A stretch of 64,000 nt of DNA from Taeniopygia guttata (lineage: Eukaryota; Chordata; Aves; Passeriformes; Estrildidae). Positions 22,601 through 32,015 of this stretch are shown one piece after another (the stretch's first letter is position 1; every line of letters starts with the position of its first letter). The notes beneath the pieces were generated by a model. That model did not search any database, was not told the origin of the DNA, and was given only the letters and a program-made list of their open reading frames with translations. Location of the stretch: contig NC_133050.1 of assembly GCF_048771995.1 (NCBI RefSeq), positions 7,116,501-7,180,500 on the forward strand, in the 5' to 3' direction. Both the position numbers and the translations under genes were made by a program.

Positions 22601-24006
22601 GCTTTTTGGGGACAGCCCCCCCTCTGCCGCCCCGGCGGCGAACAAAGCCCCGGCCCAGGCAACAAAGACCCCGCTGGGCCGGGACGGGAAAAACGGGGGG
22701 ACTCCAAAAAAAACCCACCCCCAGACCCCCTGAACCCCCAAATTTGCCCCCTCGGAGGTTTGAAGCCCCCCGGATTTAGGGGCGCAGCTGTGGAGGGGAG
22801 ATCTGGGCTAGCGGGACCCCCTGAGCTGTTTTGGGGGGCTCGGGGGGGTCGCTGCCCCCCCAAAGGCAGGTGGGGATCCCCCCGGAAAGCCACGAGGGTG
22901 GCGCGGAGAGGGGGGGGGGGGTCCCCAAAAATCGCCTCCCGGACGGGGTCCCGCTGCTTTTGGGGATCCCTTGTGGGGTCACCCCGACCCCCCGACCCCC
23001 ACCCGACCCCCCCCCCGGTTCTGGGTGGGGCGAAAACGCCTCGGACGAAACTTTTTTTAAACAAAAAAACAACAAAAATAAAAAATTCACCATTTCCCCC
23101 CCACCCCCGAGGCGGCGCGGAGCCCAACAGCCACTTCCCCCTTCTACAAAATCACCCCAAACCGCCCCCTCAGCCCCCCAAAACCTCCCCAAACCCCATT
23201 CGGGGCTGGGGGCACCCCCAAATCAGCCCCGAGCCACCCGAGCGCGGTCGGGGCGGGGGGAGCGGCGGTTTGGGGTCTCTCCGTGCCCCCCAAAATCTCC
23301 GTGCTGGGGGGGCGATGCTCTGTGCCCCTCCCCCCCCAAACCTCAGTTTCCCCCCGTGGGGGAAACTGAGGTTTGGGGGGGGAAGGGCACAGAGCATCGC
23401 CCCCCCCGAGCCCCCCCCGGTCACGCCACGCGGGCATTGCCACATCCCCCCCCCCCCCCCCGGTCCAGCCCCGGTCACGGGTGGCGGAACCGCGGCCCCG
23501 TGCCTCAGTTTCCCCAGCCCCGAACTCCCCGCCGGGCTTTGTCTCCATGAAAAGCGATAAAATCGGGGTGGGGGGTCCCTAAAAATGTCTTTCCCCGCCC
23601 GACTTCCTCCTCATCCTCATCCTCGCGTCACCCGAAACTCCGGCCCCGGCGGGAAGGAGGATGAGGAAGAGTCGGGGAGAAGTTTTTGGGGGACACTCGG
23701 GGTGGGGGGTCCTTGGGCCGGCCAACACCCCCCCTGCACAATGTGGAGACCCCAAAACGCACCCCGAGCATCGCCCCGTGCCCCCCAAAAAAAAACCCCC
23801 AAATCCCCGCGGCCGCCTGGGGCAGGGCAGAGCCCCCCAAAGTCGGGCTGAGGGATGGGGTGACCCCTCCGAGCAGGGAGGGAGGAGCCCCCCACAACCC
23901 CAGGAAGGGCTGGAAAAGGGGGAACCCCGCTCGGGGGGCTGCGCTCGCCGGGACCCACCTTGGCGCGATCGCTCCTGGCTCGCGACAGCGACTCGATCCG
24001 GGACAT
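10635..24006 (-). CDS. ARHGEF2: ARHGEF2 (GEF-H1/Lfc), microtubule-linked Rho guanine nucleotide exchange factor
   Basis: Twenty-two coding exons close into 964 aa (human 986): 23959-24006, 19755-19908, 17726-17793, 17543-17606, 16872-17001, 16683-16792, 16454-16600, 15504-15754, 15246-15371, 14853-14970, 14516-14773, 14253-14329, 13970-14139, 13736-13803, 12995-13180, 12741-12854, 12593-12657, 12414-12455, 12254-12304, 11256-11648, 10796-10973, 10635-10711. Start [11 protein letters not shown] matches human. The C1 zinc finger lies at about residues 38-85 (FACNKS to CNVTIHNRC). The DH domain ([12 protein letters not shown], then [19 protein letters not shown]) activates RhoA; the PH domain includes [23 protein letters not shown]-terminal coiled coil ([17 protein letters not shown]) precedes [15 protein letters not shown], the site of the conserved 14-3-3-binding serine in mammals. 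The introns hold most of the repeats in this part of the window. Confidence 0.97.
11039..11252. repeat. GGTACCCCCGGTGCTCCC repeat, ARHGEF2 intron
   Basis: An 18-bp dimer of 9-bp units (GGTACCCCC and GGTGCTCCC) lies immediately downstream of the donor of the coiled-coil exon. Confidence 0.85.
11668..12150. repeat. Long purine tract, ARHGEF2 intron
   Basis: About 480 bp of almost uninterrupted purine on the plus strand, made of runs such as GGGGGGAAAAAGGGG. This makes it a candidate for G-quadruplex or triplex structure. On the minus strand it is a pyrimidine tract upstream of the coiled-coil exon acceptor. Confidence 0.9.
13208..13725. repeat. (GGGAT)n array, ARHGEF2 intron
   Basis: A pure GGGAT pentamer run around 13310-13390 is flanked by longer units in which GGGATGGGAT alternates with CAAAG, CAATG or CCATG. 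Confidence 0.9.
15776..16258. repeat. GGGACAGGGACACAGCCC minisatellite, ARHGEF2 intron
   Basis: Units of about 18 and 24 bp (ACAGCATCCCCAGGGGACAG and related) fill the intron between the exons at 15504-15754 and 16454-16600. Confidence 0.85.
17062..17528. repeat. (AAGGG)n pentanucleotide array, ARHGEF2 intron
   Basis: About 465 bp, mostly perfect GGGAA/AAGGG pentamers (over 80 units), with GGGGA patches near 17065-17100, 17368-17395 and 17488-17525. On the transcribed strand the RNA reads CCCTT repeats. It sits 15 bp from the donor of the exon at 17543-17606. Confidence 0.97.
18066..19735. repeat. Long GCAAAGCCACC minisatellite, ARHGEF2 intron 2
   Basis: About 1.7 kb of diverged 15-18 bp units built around GGCAAAGCCACC, grouped in higher-order blocks. 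For example CCATGGCAATCCTGCCTTGG recurs at 18846 and 19256. It occupies nearly the whole intron before the C1-domain exon, and the last 250 bp shift to a GGCACATCCCCCCT unit. Confidence 0.9.
19755..19998 (-). CDS. ARHGEF2: ARHGEF2 alternative first coding exon
   Basis: The exon at 19755-19908 is open upstream through its acceptor to an ATG at 19998 (GGGACCATGAG), giving [13 protein letters not shown] and then [13 protein letters not shown] in frame. The sequence upstream, to about 20230, is GC- and CpG-rich, so an internal promoter is plausible. The frame is seen in the sequence. That it is used is an inference, because the extension is proline/arginine-rich and could be read-through of an intron end. 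Confidence 0.35.
20577..21045. repeat. Two minisatellites in ARHGEF2 intron 1
   Basis: At 20577-20655 a 12-bp GTCCCGGTGCCC unit repeats about six times. At 20755-21045 a 21-22 bp unit with core CCTTTGGGACCCC repeats about thirteen times. Confidence 0.85.
21195..21760. repeat. T/C-rich low-complexity tract, ARHGEF2 intron 1
   Basis: About 560 bp of pyrimidine-rich DNA (TTTCCCTTT-type), the longest AT-containing stretch in the window. No conserved coding frame is recognisable. From 22095 to 22185 an AAAACCCCCC decamer array follows, and the rest to 23300 is GC-rich intron without a feature that I can support. Confidence 0.75.
23306..23407. repeat. Roughly 102-bp near-perfect inverted repeat, ARHGEF2 intron 1
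   Basis: The left arm (G-run, CGATGCTCTGTGCCC, C-run, AAACCTCAGTTTCC) is the reverse complement of the right arm with about one mismatch and a length difference in a homopolymer. The loop is only 1-2 bases, near 23356. The arm includes the CCTCAGTTTCCCC motif that recurs across the window. Confidence 0.9.
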
Positions 24007-24235
24007 AATCCAGGGAGCGCTCCCGGCTCCCTCCCGGTGCTCCCGGTACCCTCCCGGTGCTCCCGGTACCCTCCCGGTGCCTCCCGGCTCCTTCCCGGTG
24101 CCTCCCGGTGCTCCCGGTCCCTGCCCGGTCCCGCTCGGTCCCGCCCTCCCGGGGGCGGGTCGCGCCGCCCGCCGGCCTCGTGCTGCCCGCGGGGCCTTTG
24201 TTCCAGCGGGGTCCCCGGGATCCGGCCGGGAGCAC

Positions 24236-24745
24236 CGGGATCCAGCCGGGATCCAGCCGGGATCACCGGGATCACCAGGATCCAGCCGGGATCCGGCCGG
24301 GATCACCGGGATCCAGCCGGGATCACTGGGATCCAGCCGGGATCACCGGGATCCAGCCGGGATCCAGCTGGTATCTGGCCAGGATCGGCACCGCACCCTC
24401 CTCCGGGATCGGCTCCCAAAAATCCCGAGGGATCAGAGGCGGGACTGAGCCTGAGATCTGTGTTCCAACAGTCCGAGGGACCCGAATTCCAACATCCCCA
24501 GGGATCAGTGTCCCTACATCCCAAGGGATCCAAATTCCAAAATCCCCAGGGATCCGAATTCTGACATCCCCAGGGATCCGAATTCCAGCATCCCGAGGGA
24601 CCCAAATTCTGACATCCTGAGGGATCTGTGTCCCTGCATCCCCAGGGATCCGAATTCCAACATCCCGAGGGATCTGTGTTCCAACATCCCCAGGGATCTG
24701 TGTCCCTGCATCCTGAGCGATCCAAATTCCAAAATCCCTCGGGAT
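24236..24745. repeat. GGGATCC-based repeats upstream of ARHGEF2 exon 1
   Basis: At 24236-24395, 14-19 bp units of GATCCAGCCGGGATCACCGG repeat. At 24475-24745, about 25-bp units combine GGGATCCGAATTCC with AACATCCCCA. Confidence 0.85.
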
Positions 24746-25699
24746 CAGCCCAGCAGCCGCCCCAGACCAGGCCCCGCATCCCCGGGATCGCCCCTCGGAA
24801 CCCCCCCGGCTCCGGCCCCAGCATCCGGATGTGGCCCCAGCTCTGGTCCGGCCCTTCCTCTCTGTGCCTCAGTTTCCCCCTGACACAGCCCCTGGAAAGC
24901 CCCGACCTTTGGGAACACCCCTGTCCCTGTCCCTTCCCAGCACTGGATCCCAAAAGGAAGCAGCAAATCCCAAAAGGAAGCAGCAAATCCCAAAAGGAAG
25001 CAGCAAATCCCATGGAATCCCACCTCTCCCAAATCTCCCCAGCCCTGCAGGCCCCACGGTGCCGTTTTGGGGTGACACAAATCCCGACCCCGCTCCCCTC
25101 TACTTTGGGGCTTTCAGCTCCCGGCTGAAATCCAGGCCGGGTCCTTCCCGGGAGAGCCCCCGCACGGGGATGGAAAGTTGGGAATTTCGGGAAAATGTTG
25201 CGTTTCCCTGGGAAAACAGCGGCTGGGAGAGGCCCCGTCGGGGCTGGTGCCACTGGTTGAACATTAACTCCAGCACGATAAGCCAGGAATGATCAGATAA
25301 ATCCAAGATAACGCTCCCAGTCCCGGCTGCGGCTTTTTGGGGATCCCAAAGTCCCCAAGTGTCACCTGGGGAGCCCCAGGACAAAGCCAGCCCCCCCCCA
25401 CACACACACAGTTCCGGGATGCGCAGGAATGAAATGTCCTTTTTTTATCCTTTTATCCTGAATTTCCCACAAGGGGACCTCGGGCAGGGACAGGAGCGGG
25501 TTAATGAATAACCAGGAAATACAGAAATACCCAGCGGTGCCCATGGAGAGGCGCCGCCGCTCGGCTGCCTCAGTTTCCCTGCGGAAAACGGCGCCCGTGG
25601 GACGGGAACGACCCCACAGATCCGTGGGGAGAGGGGTGGGATGGCCCTTCCCAGGGAAAACTGGGATCCAGGAAAATATCCAGTGTGCCAAGGCCAGGA

Positions 25700-26175
25700 T
25701 GGGAGCAGATCCCTGGGAACAGATCCATGGGAGCAGATCCATGGGAGCAGATCCATGGAACAGATCCATGGGAACAGATCCATGGGAGGATCCATGGGAG
25801 CAGATCCATGGGAACAGATCCATAGGAGGATCCATGGGAGGATCCATGGGAACAGATCCATGGGAGGATCCATGGGAACAGATCCATGGGAGCAGATCCA
25901 TGGGAACAGATCCATGGGAGCAGATCCATGGGAACAGATCCCTGGGAACAGATCCATGGAAGCAAATCCACAGGAGGATCCCTGGGAGCAAATCCATGGG
26001 AGCAAATCCATGGGAACAGATCCATGGGAGGATCCATGGGAACAGATCCATGGGAACAGATCCATAGGAACAGATCCCTGGGAGCAGATCCATGGAAGCA
26101 AATCCACAGGAGGATCCCTGGGAGTAAATCCATGGGAGCAAATCCCTGGGAGGAAATCCCGGGAACAGATCCCTG
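25700..26175. repeat. GGGAACAGATCCAT minisatellite
   Basis: Units of 14-15 bp (ATCCATGGGAGCAG, ATCCATGGGAACAG, shorter GGAGGATCC variants) repeat for about 475 bp in the gap between ARHGEF2 exon 1 and the upstream exon group. Confidence 0.9.
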
Positions 26176-27286
26176 GGAGCGGCTGGGCCTCATTTCTGAC
26201 TCATTCCCGACTCATTCCCAACTCATTCCCAACTCATTCCCGGCTCCTTTCCGGACAGCCAAGGCCGGATTTTAATTAAACTGCACATTTTAATTAACTG
26301 CTGCTCACCAAAGCGGAATCGAAGCCTCGGGGGGCCCCGGATCGGGGGGGGGGGGGGGGATTCGGTCAGACCCCCCCTCACCCACATTCCCGGTCCCCGT
26401 TTCCTGCGGGGCCGGGACTCGCTTCTCCTCCCGCCGTTCCCCCGAAACGGCCCCAAAACCACCGGAGGAAACCCCGGAGAGGCCTCCGGATGCTCGGGGG
26501 GACCGGAGCGGGGGGGTCCGGCGGCGGCTCCCGCGTGGATCCGCACGGGAAAACCCCACGGAGGCCGCGGGGGGGTCCCGGTAACGGGGGACCCCCGGAG
26601 TCACGGCAGCACCGGAACGTCCCACCGGGAGTGCCGGGACCGGGTCTGGGGCTCCGCAGCCCCCGGGGGGGCCGTTCCCCCCGGGATTATTCTTTCTTTT
26701 CCCGAAATCGCCGTTTGGGGAAGAATATCCTTCCACGTCCCGCTGTTCCACCGGGAGCGATCCCATCCCGGAACGGAACCGGAGCCCCCCCGCCCCGGCT
26801 CCCCCGGACTTCCAGGCGCCTTTTCCCTACAAAACCCCAACAAACAATCCAACAATCCTAATAAACATCCCAAAACCGCCGGATTCCGGCCCGGGATGGG
26901 GCCGGGGCCGTCCCGCCGGGCGGTTCCGGCCCCGCGGCGGCTCCGGGCGGGATTTGGAGCGGGGGGGACGCGGGGCCCCCCCAGATGTGAACATCTGGCG
27001 GCGGATCCGGCGGGAAGGGCGGCACGAGGAGGTCGGGGATTAACGGCTCCGCGGCGAATCGGGGCCGCCCGGGGGGGCCGAGCGCGGTTTGGGCCCCCCA
27101 GAACCGGACAAAGGCACCGGCGGCTGCCGCGTCCCCTCGTGCCTCAGTTTCCCCTCCCGAGCCCCCCGAACGGGGGTGCGGAGGGGGGACCCCCCGACCC
27201 CACCGCGGGTCACCAAAGGGGCTCAGGAGCGGGCGGGAGAGGGGAAACTGAGGCACGGCCGAGCATCCAGCAGCGCATCCCGTTAT

Positions 27287-27372
27287 CCCGCCGTTATCCC
27301 GCCGTTATCCCGCCGTTATCCCGCCGTTATCCCGCCGTTATCCCGTTGTTTTCCCGTTGTTTTCCCGTTGTT
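27287..27372. repeat. TTATCCCGCCG 11-bp repeat
   Basis: About eight units lie just downstream, on the minus strand, of the exon that ends at 27417. Confidence 0.85.
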
Positions 27373-27416
27373 ATCCCGCCGAGCCCATCCCCGCGCCGCT
27401 CCCGGTTTTTCCCCAC

Positions 27417-30150
27417 CTTTGTTTTCCCGGTCATCCTGCGGATGAAGCTGAGGGTCCTGTCCAGGGGGGTCCCTTCCCGGCCCGGGGGGGTCCCCGCCTC
27501 CTCCGCCAGCCGCTCGCGGCTCCCGGTGCTGCGGGAGGAGGATCCCGCTGGACAATCCCGCCGGACAATCCCGCTCTGTCCCCGCCGGGAACGGGGAGGA
27601 GCGAGCGTGTCCCCTCCCCGCTGCCACCACAGAGCCCCCTCTGTCCCCCCCGTCCCCTCTGTCCCCCCCCCCAGTCCCCTCTGTCCCCCCCTGGGACCCC
27701 CCCCGTGTCTCTGCCCCCCCATTTGGGGAGCGGGGAGGGGGTTCTGGGTTTGGGTTTGGGGTCCTCACTGCCCTGGGGGGGTCCTGGTTCCTTGGGGACA
27801 TCCTCGGAGGGGGACAAAGAGTCCTTGGAGGGGCCAAATCACCCCCGGGGGGGGGACAAAAGCCACCCTTGGAAGGGAACAAACCCTCCTTGGAGAGGAT
27901 AAATTCCCCCTGAAGGGGACAAATCCCTTTTGGGGGGGGACAAATTCCCACTCGGGGGGGGGACAAATTCCCCCTGAAGGGGACAAATCCCTTTTTGGGG
28001 GGACAAATCCCCTTTGGTGGGGAACAGATCCCCTTTTGGGGGGAGAAATCCCACGGTGGGGGGACAAATCCCCTTTGGGGGGGACAAATTCCCCCTGAAG
28101 GGGATAAATCTCTTTTTGGGGGGACAAATCATCACTGAGGGTGACAAATCCCCCCCGTGGGTGACAAATCCCGGGGGACAAGCCACGCTCGGAGCTAAAT
28201 CACCCCCAGAGGGGACAAGGTGCCCTCGCACGGGGCCGAGCCACCTCCGGACGGGGACGAGCCACCTCTGACGGGGGCAATGCCCCATCCAGCGTGTCCC
28301 CAAGCCCGTCCCTGTCCCCAAAGGCTGTCCCCGTCCCCGCGGGGCTCCCGGCCAGCCCCGGCGCGACGCTTGGCCCTAATGAGGACGGGAATGGGCTGTG
28401 ACAGGCGCGGGGAGGGGACAGGACGGGGCCAGGCAGGGGACAGGACAGCGAGGGGACACGAGGGGACACGAGGGGACTCACCCGCTGAGCAGGCTCTGCT
28501 GGGAGGCGAACGGGGCGATTTCGGCAGCTGGAAAAGGGGAAAAGAGATTTAGGAAAGGGTCGCGAGGAGCTGCCGGGGGGGGGATAATAATTAACAGCGG
28601 TGGCAGCGCCATCGATTTCGGGTCGTTAGCGGGGAGGTGGCAGCAGGGACAGCGCCGGGGGGACACGGGGGACAGACTCACCCTCCTGGCCGGGGACACC
28701 GGAGATGACACCGAGAGACGCGGATTTGAAGCGGGACCAGCCGCGGGAGCGCGGCCCGGCCCGGGGAGCCGGGAGCCTCTGAGCGTCCTCCTGCAGAGGG
28801 GACAGCGACAGTGGCACTGCCACCCTCCCCGGCCCCCGCAGCGGGGACAGCGACAGTGGCACTGCCACCATCCCCCAGCCCCCGCAGCGGGGACAGCGAC
28901 AATGGCACTGCCACCCTCCCCGGCCCCCGCAGCGGGGACAGCGACAGTGGCACCGCCACCCTCCCCCGGCCCCGGCAGAGGGGACAGCGACAGTGGCACT
29001 GCCACCCTCCCCGGCCCCCTCAGGGTCCCCAAAAGGAAGCTGCTCCCAGGGGACAGGGCTGGGAAGGAGCGTCCTGGTCCCAAAGAGACTCTGGACGGTG
29101 GCAAAGCCACTCGTGGTGATGGCAAAGCCACCCAGGATGGTGGCAAAGGCGCAAGGACAATGACAAAGCCACCAGGAGTGTGGCAAAGCCACTGGAGATG
29201 ATGACAAAGCCGCTCAGGACAACGGCAAAGTCACTCTGGACACCAGGACGATGGCAAAGCCACCTTGGATGATGGCAAAGCCACCCAGGATGGTGGCAAA
29301 GGCGCGAGGACAATGACAAAGCCACTCAGGATGACGGCAAAACCCCTCGGGGTGACGCCAAAGCCACCGGGACGATGACAAAGCCACCCAGGGCGGATGG
29401 CAGAGCCACCGGGACGCGACTTTCTCGCAGCGCCGCCCTCCCCGGGGTCCCCTGTCCCCTCCCCAGCTCAGGTGGGTGCTGGGGGACCCCGGGGTGACAG
29501 GAGGGTCCCACCTGTGCCCGCCTCAGGTCGGCCTCGTCCTCCAGGTCCTGCCAGAGCAGCGAGTCCAGCCGGTCGCTGCTGTGCACCAGGGGGGCTCTCC
29601 GGGGGTCCCGCTGCTGCCGGCAGAGCCCCCCAAGCTGCTCCGGGCTGGAGCCGAGCTCGGGGCTCCCGCTGCAGGAGGGGGGGACACGTCAGCTGAGGGG
29701 ACCCCCAAAGCAGGCCGGGTCCCCCAGGGTGAGCAGGGAGGTCGGGGTGTCCCCAGCCAGGTGCGGACGGACGAGGATCCCAATCTCTGAGTTTTTGGGG
29801 GGCTCGGGGACGCAGGGGGGTGGTGACACGGGGGTCCCCCTACCTGAGCCGGCCGTAGCCCGGGACACCCCGCGGGTCCCTGCCCGGCTCCCAGCTGTGC
29901 CGGCGGAACGGGTCCGGGGGGCTCCGGAGCGTCCCCCCTCTCCGCAGGGACACCCGGGCCGCTCGCTCTTCCTCCTCCTCCTCCTCCTCCTCCTCCTCCT
30001 CCTCATCCCAGGCCGTGCCGCGCTCCAGGACGGACACGCAGCGGCGCCTCGGGGGTGGGAGCCCCGCGGGGACCCCCCCGCAGGGCTCTGGGGTGATTTT
30101 GGGGGGCTCCAGGGCGCTGGGGGGGTCCCGGTGCCGCTCAGGGCCGGGCG
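27417..30150 (-). CDS. ARHGEF2: Upstream coding exons, probably a long N-terminal form of ARHGEF2
   Basis: Five exons with good splice sites keep one frame open through four junctions: 29844-30150 (opens in phase), 29512-29668, 28682-28790, 28482-28527, 27417-27528. They encode about 243 residues that include a run of thirteen Glu, FRRHSWEPG, HSSDRLDSLLWQDLEDEADL, and finally DRTLSFIRRMTGKTK. The last exon ends in phase 0 (AAG|GTGGGG), exactly like ARHGEF2 exon 1 (AAG|GTGGGT). It can therefore splice in frame to [10 protein letters not shown] at 19908, bypassing MSRIES. I see no separate 3' end or stop for these exons. That they belong to ARHGEF2 is an inference; an unknown separate gene remains possible. 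Confidence 0.55.
27835..28165. repeat. GGGGACAAATCCCCTTT minisatellite
   Basis: About sixteen 18-21 bp units with the core GGGGACAAATCCC lie in the intron between the exons at 28482-28527 and 27417-27528. Confidence 0.85.
28795..29020. repeat. 45-bp tandem repeat beside an ARHGEF2 upstream-exon acceptor
   Basis: Five copies of a 45-bp unit with core GGGACAGCGACAGTGGCACT. The first copy overlaps the acceptor of the exon at 28682-28790, and the AG of that acceptor recurs in every unit. Confidence 0.85.
29100..29405. repeat. GATGGCAAAGCCACC repeat
   Basis: Diverged 18-20 bp units (GATGATGGCAAAGCCACC and similar) resemble the core of the 18.1-19.7 kb minisatellite in the same gene. Confidence 0.8.
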
Positions 30151-30364
30151 CTGCGGGAAGGGGGTGCAGAGGGGTCGGGGGGATGAATTTGAATTTGGGG
30201 GGTCCCTCCCCGGAGCGCTCCCGCTCCCGGCCGGGTCCCACAGCGCCCGAGGGTCCCCAGAGCCCCCGGGGGGGCGGCGAGGCGCGACACCCCCTCCCCA
30301 GAGAGGTGAGCGCGGCTGGTTAATCATTAAACAGGCAGGAATTCGGGATGAGAGCGGCTGGGGT

Positions 30365-30770
30365 GGGCACGGGAACGGGAATGGGAATGGGAACGGGAAC
30401 GGGGCACGGGGAATGGGATTGGGAATGGGAATGGGAATGGGAATGGGAATGGGAATGGGAATGGGAATGGGGAATGGGGAATGGGGAATGGGAATGGGGA
30501 ATGGGAATGGGAATGGGAATGGGGATGGGGATGGGAATGGGAATGGGGAATGGGAATGGGAATGGGAATGGGAATGGGAATGGGGAATGGGAATGGGAAT
30601 GGGAATGGGAATGGGAATGGGAATGGGGAATGGGAATGGGAATGGGAATGGGAATGGGAATGGGAATGGGAATGGGGAATGGGAATGGGAATGGGAATGG
30701 GAATGGGAATGGGAATGGGGAATGGGGAATTGGAAAGGGGAATGGGAACGGGAATCAGGAATGGGATTGG
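30365..30770. repeat. (GGGAAT)n hexamer array
   Basis: GGGAAT repeats for about 400 bp, with occasional extra G, upstream of the 29844-30150 exon. Confidence 0.93.
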
Positions 30771-31953
30771 GAACAGGAACGGGAACAGGAAAGGGTTTGA
30801 GAATGGGATCCCCCCGCCCCAGGGAGACCCCACAAGGATGCAGCTCATCTGAGCCCCCAAATTCCCACCTCCTGAGGGGAGGGATAAACCCCCCGGGGTT
30901 GGGAGAGGGGCCCAGGGGGCTTTAGAGGGACCGGGAAATCTGGGATGGGATCTTGGATGGGACCTGGGCTGGATTTGGGATGGGAACACGGCGAGGTTTG
31001 GGATGGGATCTGAGGGATTTCAGCCTCTAAAAGGCCACATGTGACTGGGAAACCCCTGGGAATTCTGGTCCCCTCCCAAAATCCCGACATTCCTCCCCTG
31101 AGCATCCCGAGCCGGGGATCCCCTCCTCGCCTGGCTGCAGGTGGATCCCGGGCTGCTCCCGGTGGATCCCCCCAAATCCCGGCAGCATTCCCGGGCTGGC
31201 ACATCCTTGCCCAGCCCTGGCCAGACTCACCCCGCTGGGGACAGGGAGAGGACTGGGATGAGCTGGGATGAGCTGGGATGAGCTCAGCCGTTTTCCTGTT
31301 TTTACATTCCCAGCCCGGTCAGCTGATTTAAAAAAAAAAAAAAAATTCCCTTTCCTTTGTGGATCTGCCGGGGATCGGCCACAAATGTGGAATAATAAAT
31401 ATTAAAGTATAAAAAAAAAGCGGAGAGGAGCGTGGCCATCGCTCCAGGGCAGCTCCCACGGGAGGGAAAACCGCGGGCACGGCTCTTCCCGGGATGCGGG
31501 AACGGCGGGATAACGGCGGGATAACGGCGGGATAACGGCGGCCCGGGAACTTCGGGAGCTGCTCCCAAACCCATGGCCGGGGTGGGGCGGGCCGGGCTCG
31601 GCTGTGCCCGGTGCCGGGGGAGGGCACGGTGGGGCGGGCCGGGATTCCTGCCGGGATTCCTGCCGGGATTCCCGGGGCCGGAGGGGTTCCGAGCCGGGGG
31701 TGACGCGGGATTTTGGGGGGGCACCGTCGGGGATCCCCATCCCGGGGGTGCGGGAACGGGGGTGACCTCGGGGGACCCCGGGGGGACGGGGCCGCCCTCG
31801 CCGTGTCCCGTTGGAGCGTCCGGGACCCCGGGGAAGGGGTGGGGTGCTCAGGGCCGAGGGGCTCGGGGGGACTCTGGGGGGCTCGGGCCGTCCCGAGGTC
31901 ACCCCAGGTGACCCCAGGTGACCCCAGGTGACCCCAGGTGACCCCGGACCTAC

Positions 31954-32015
31954 CTGCGGGGGATGGGGGAGCTCCGCAGCGCCCGGACACCCCCAATTCC
32001 CGGGGTCCCGGCCAT
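31954..32015 (-). other. Possible first exon of the long ARHGEF2 transcript
   Basis: An ATG at 32015 begins MAGTPGIGGVRALRSSPIP and runs to a strong donor (CAG|GTAGGT) at 31953, in a CpG-rich setting. The phase does not fit the 29844-30150 exon when this ATG is used, because a stop would follow at once. The exon may instead be 5'UTR, or another exon may lie between. Confidence 0.25.

Noticed and set aside
30327-30989. Gly-Asn and Pro-Phe-Pro-Ile repeat frames
   Set aside because: They are the GGGAAT hexamer array.
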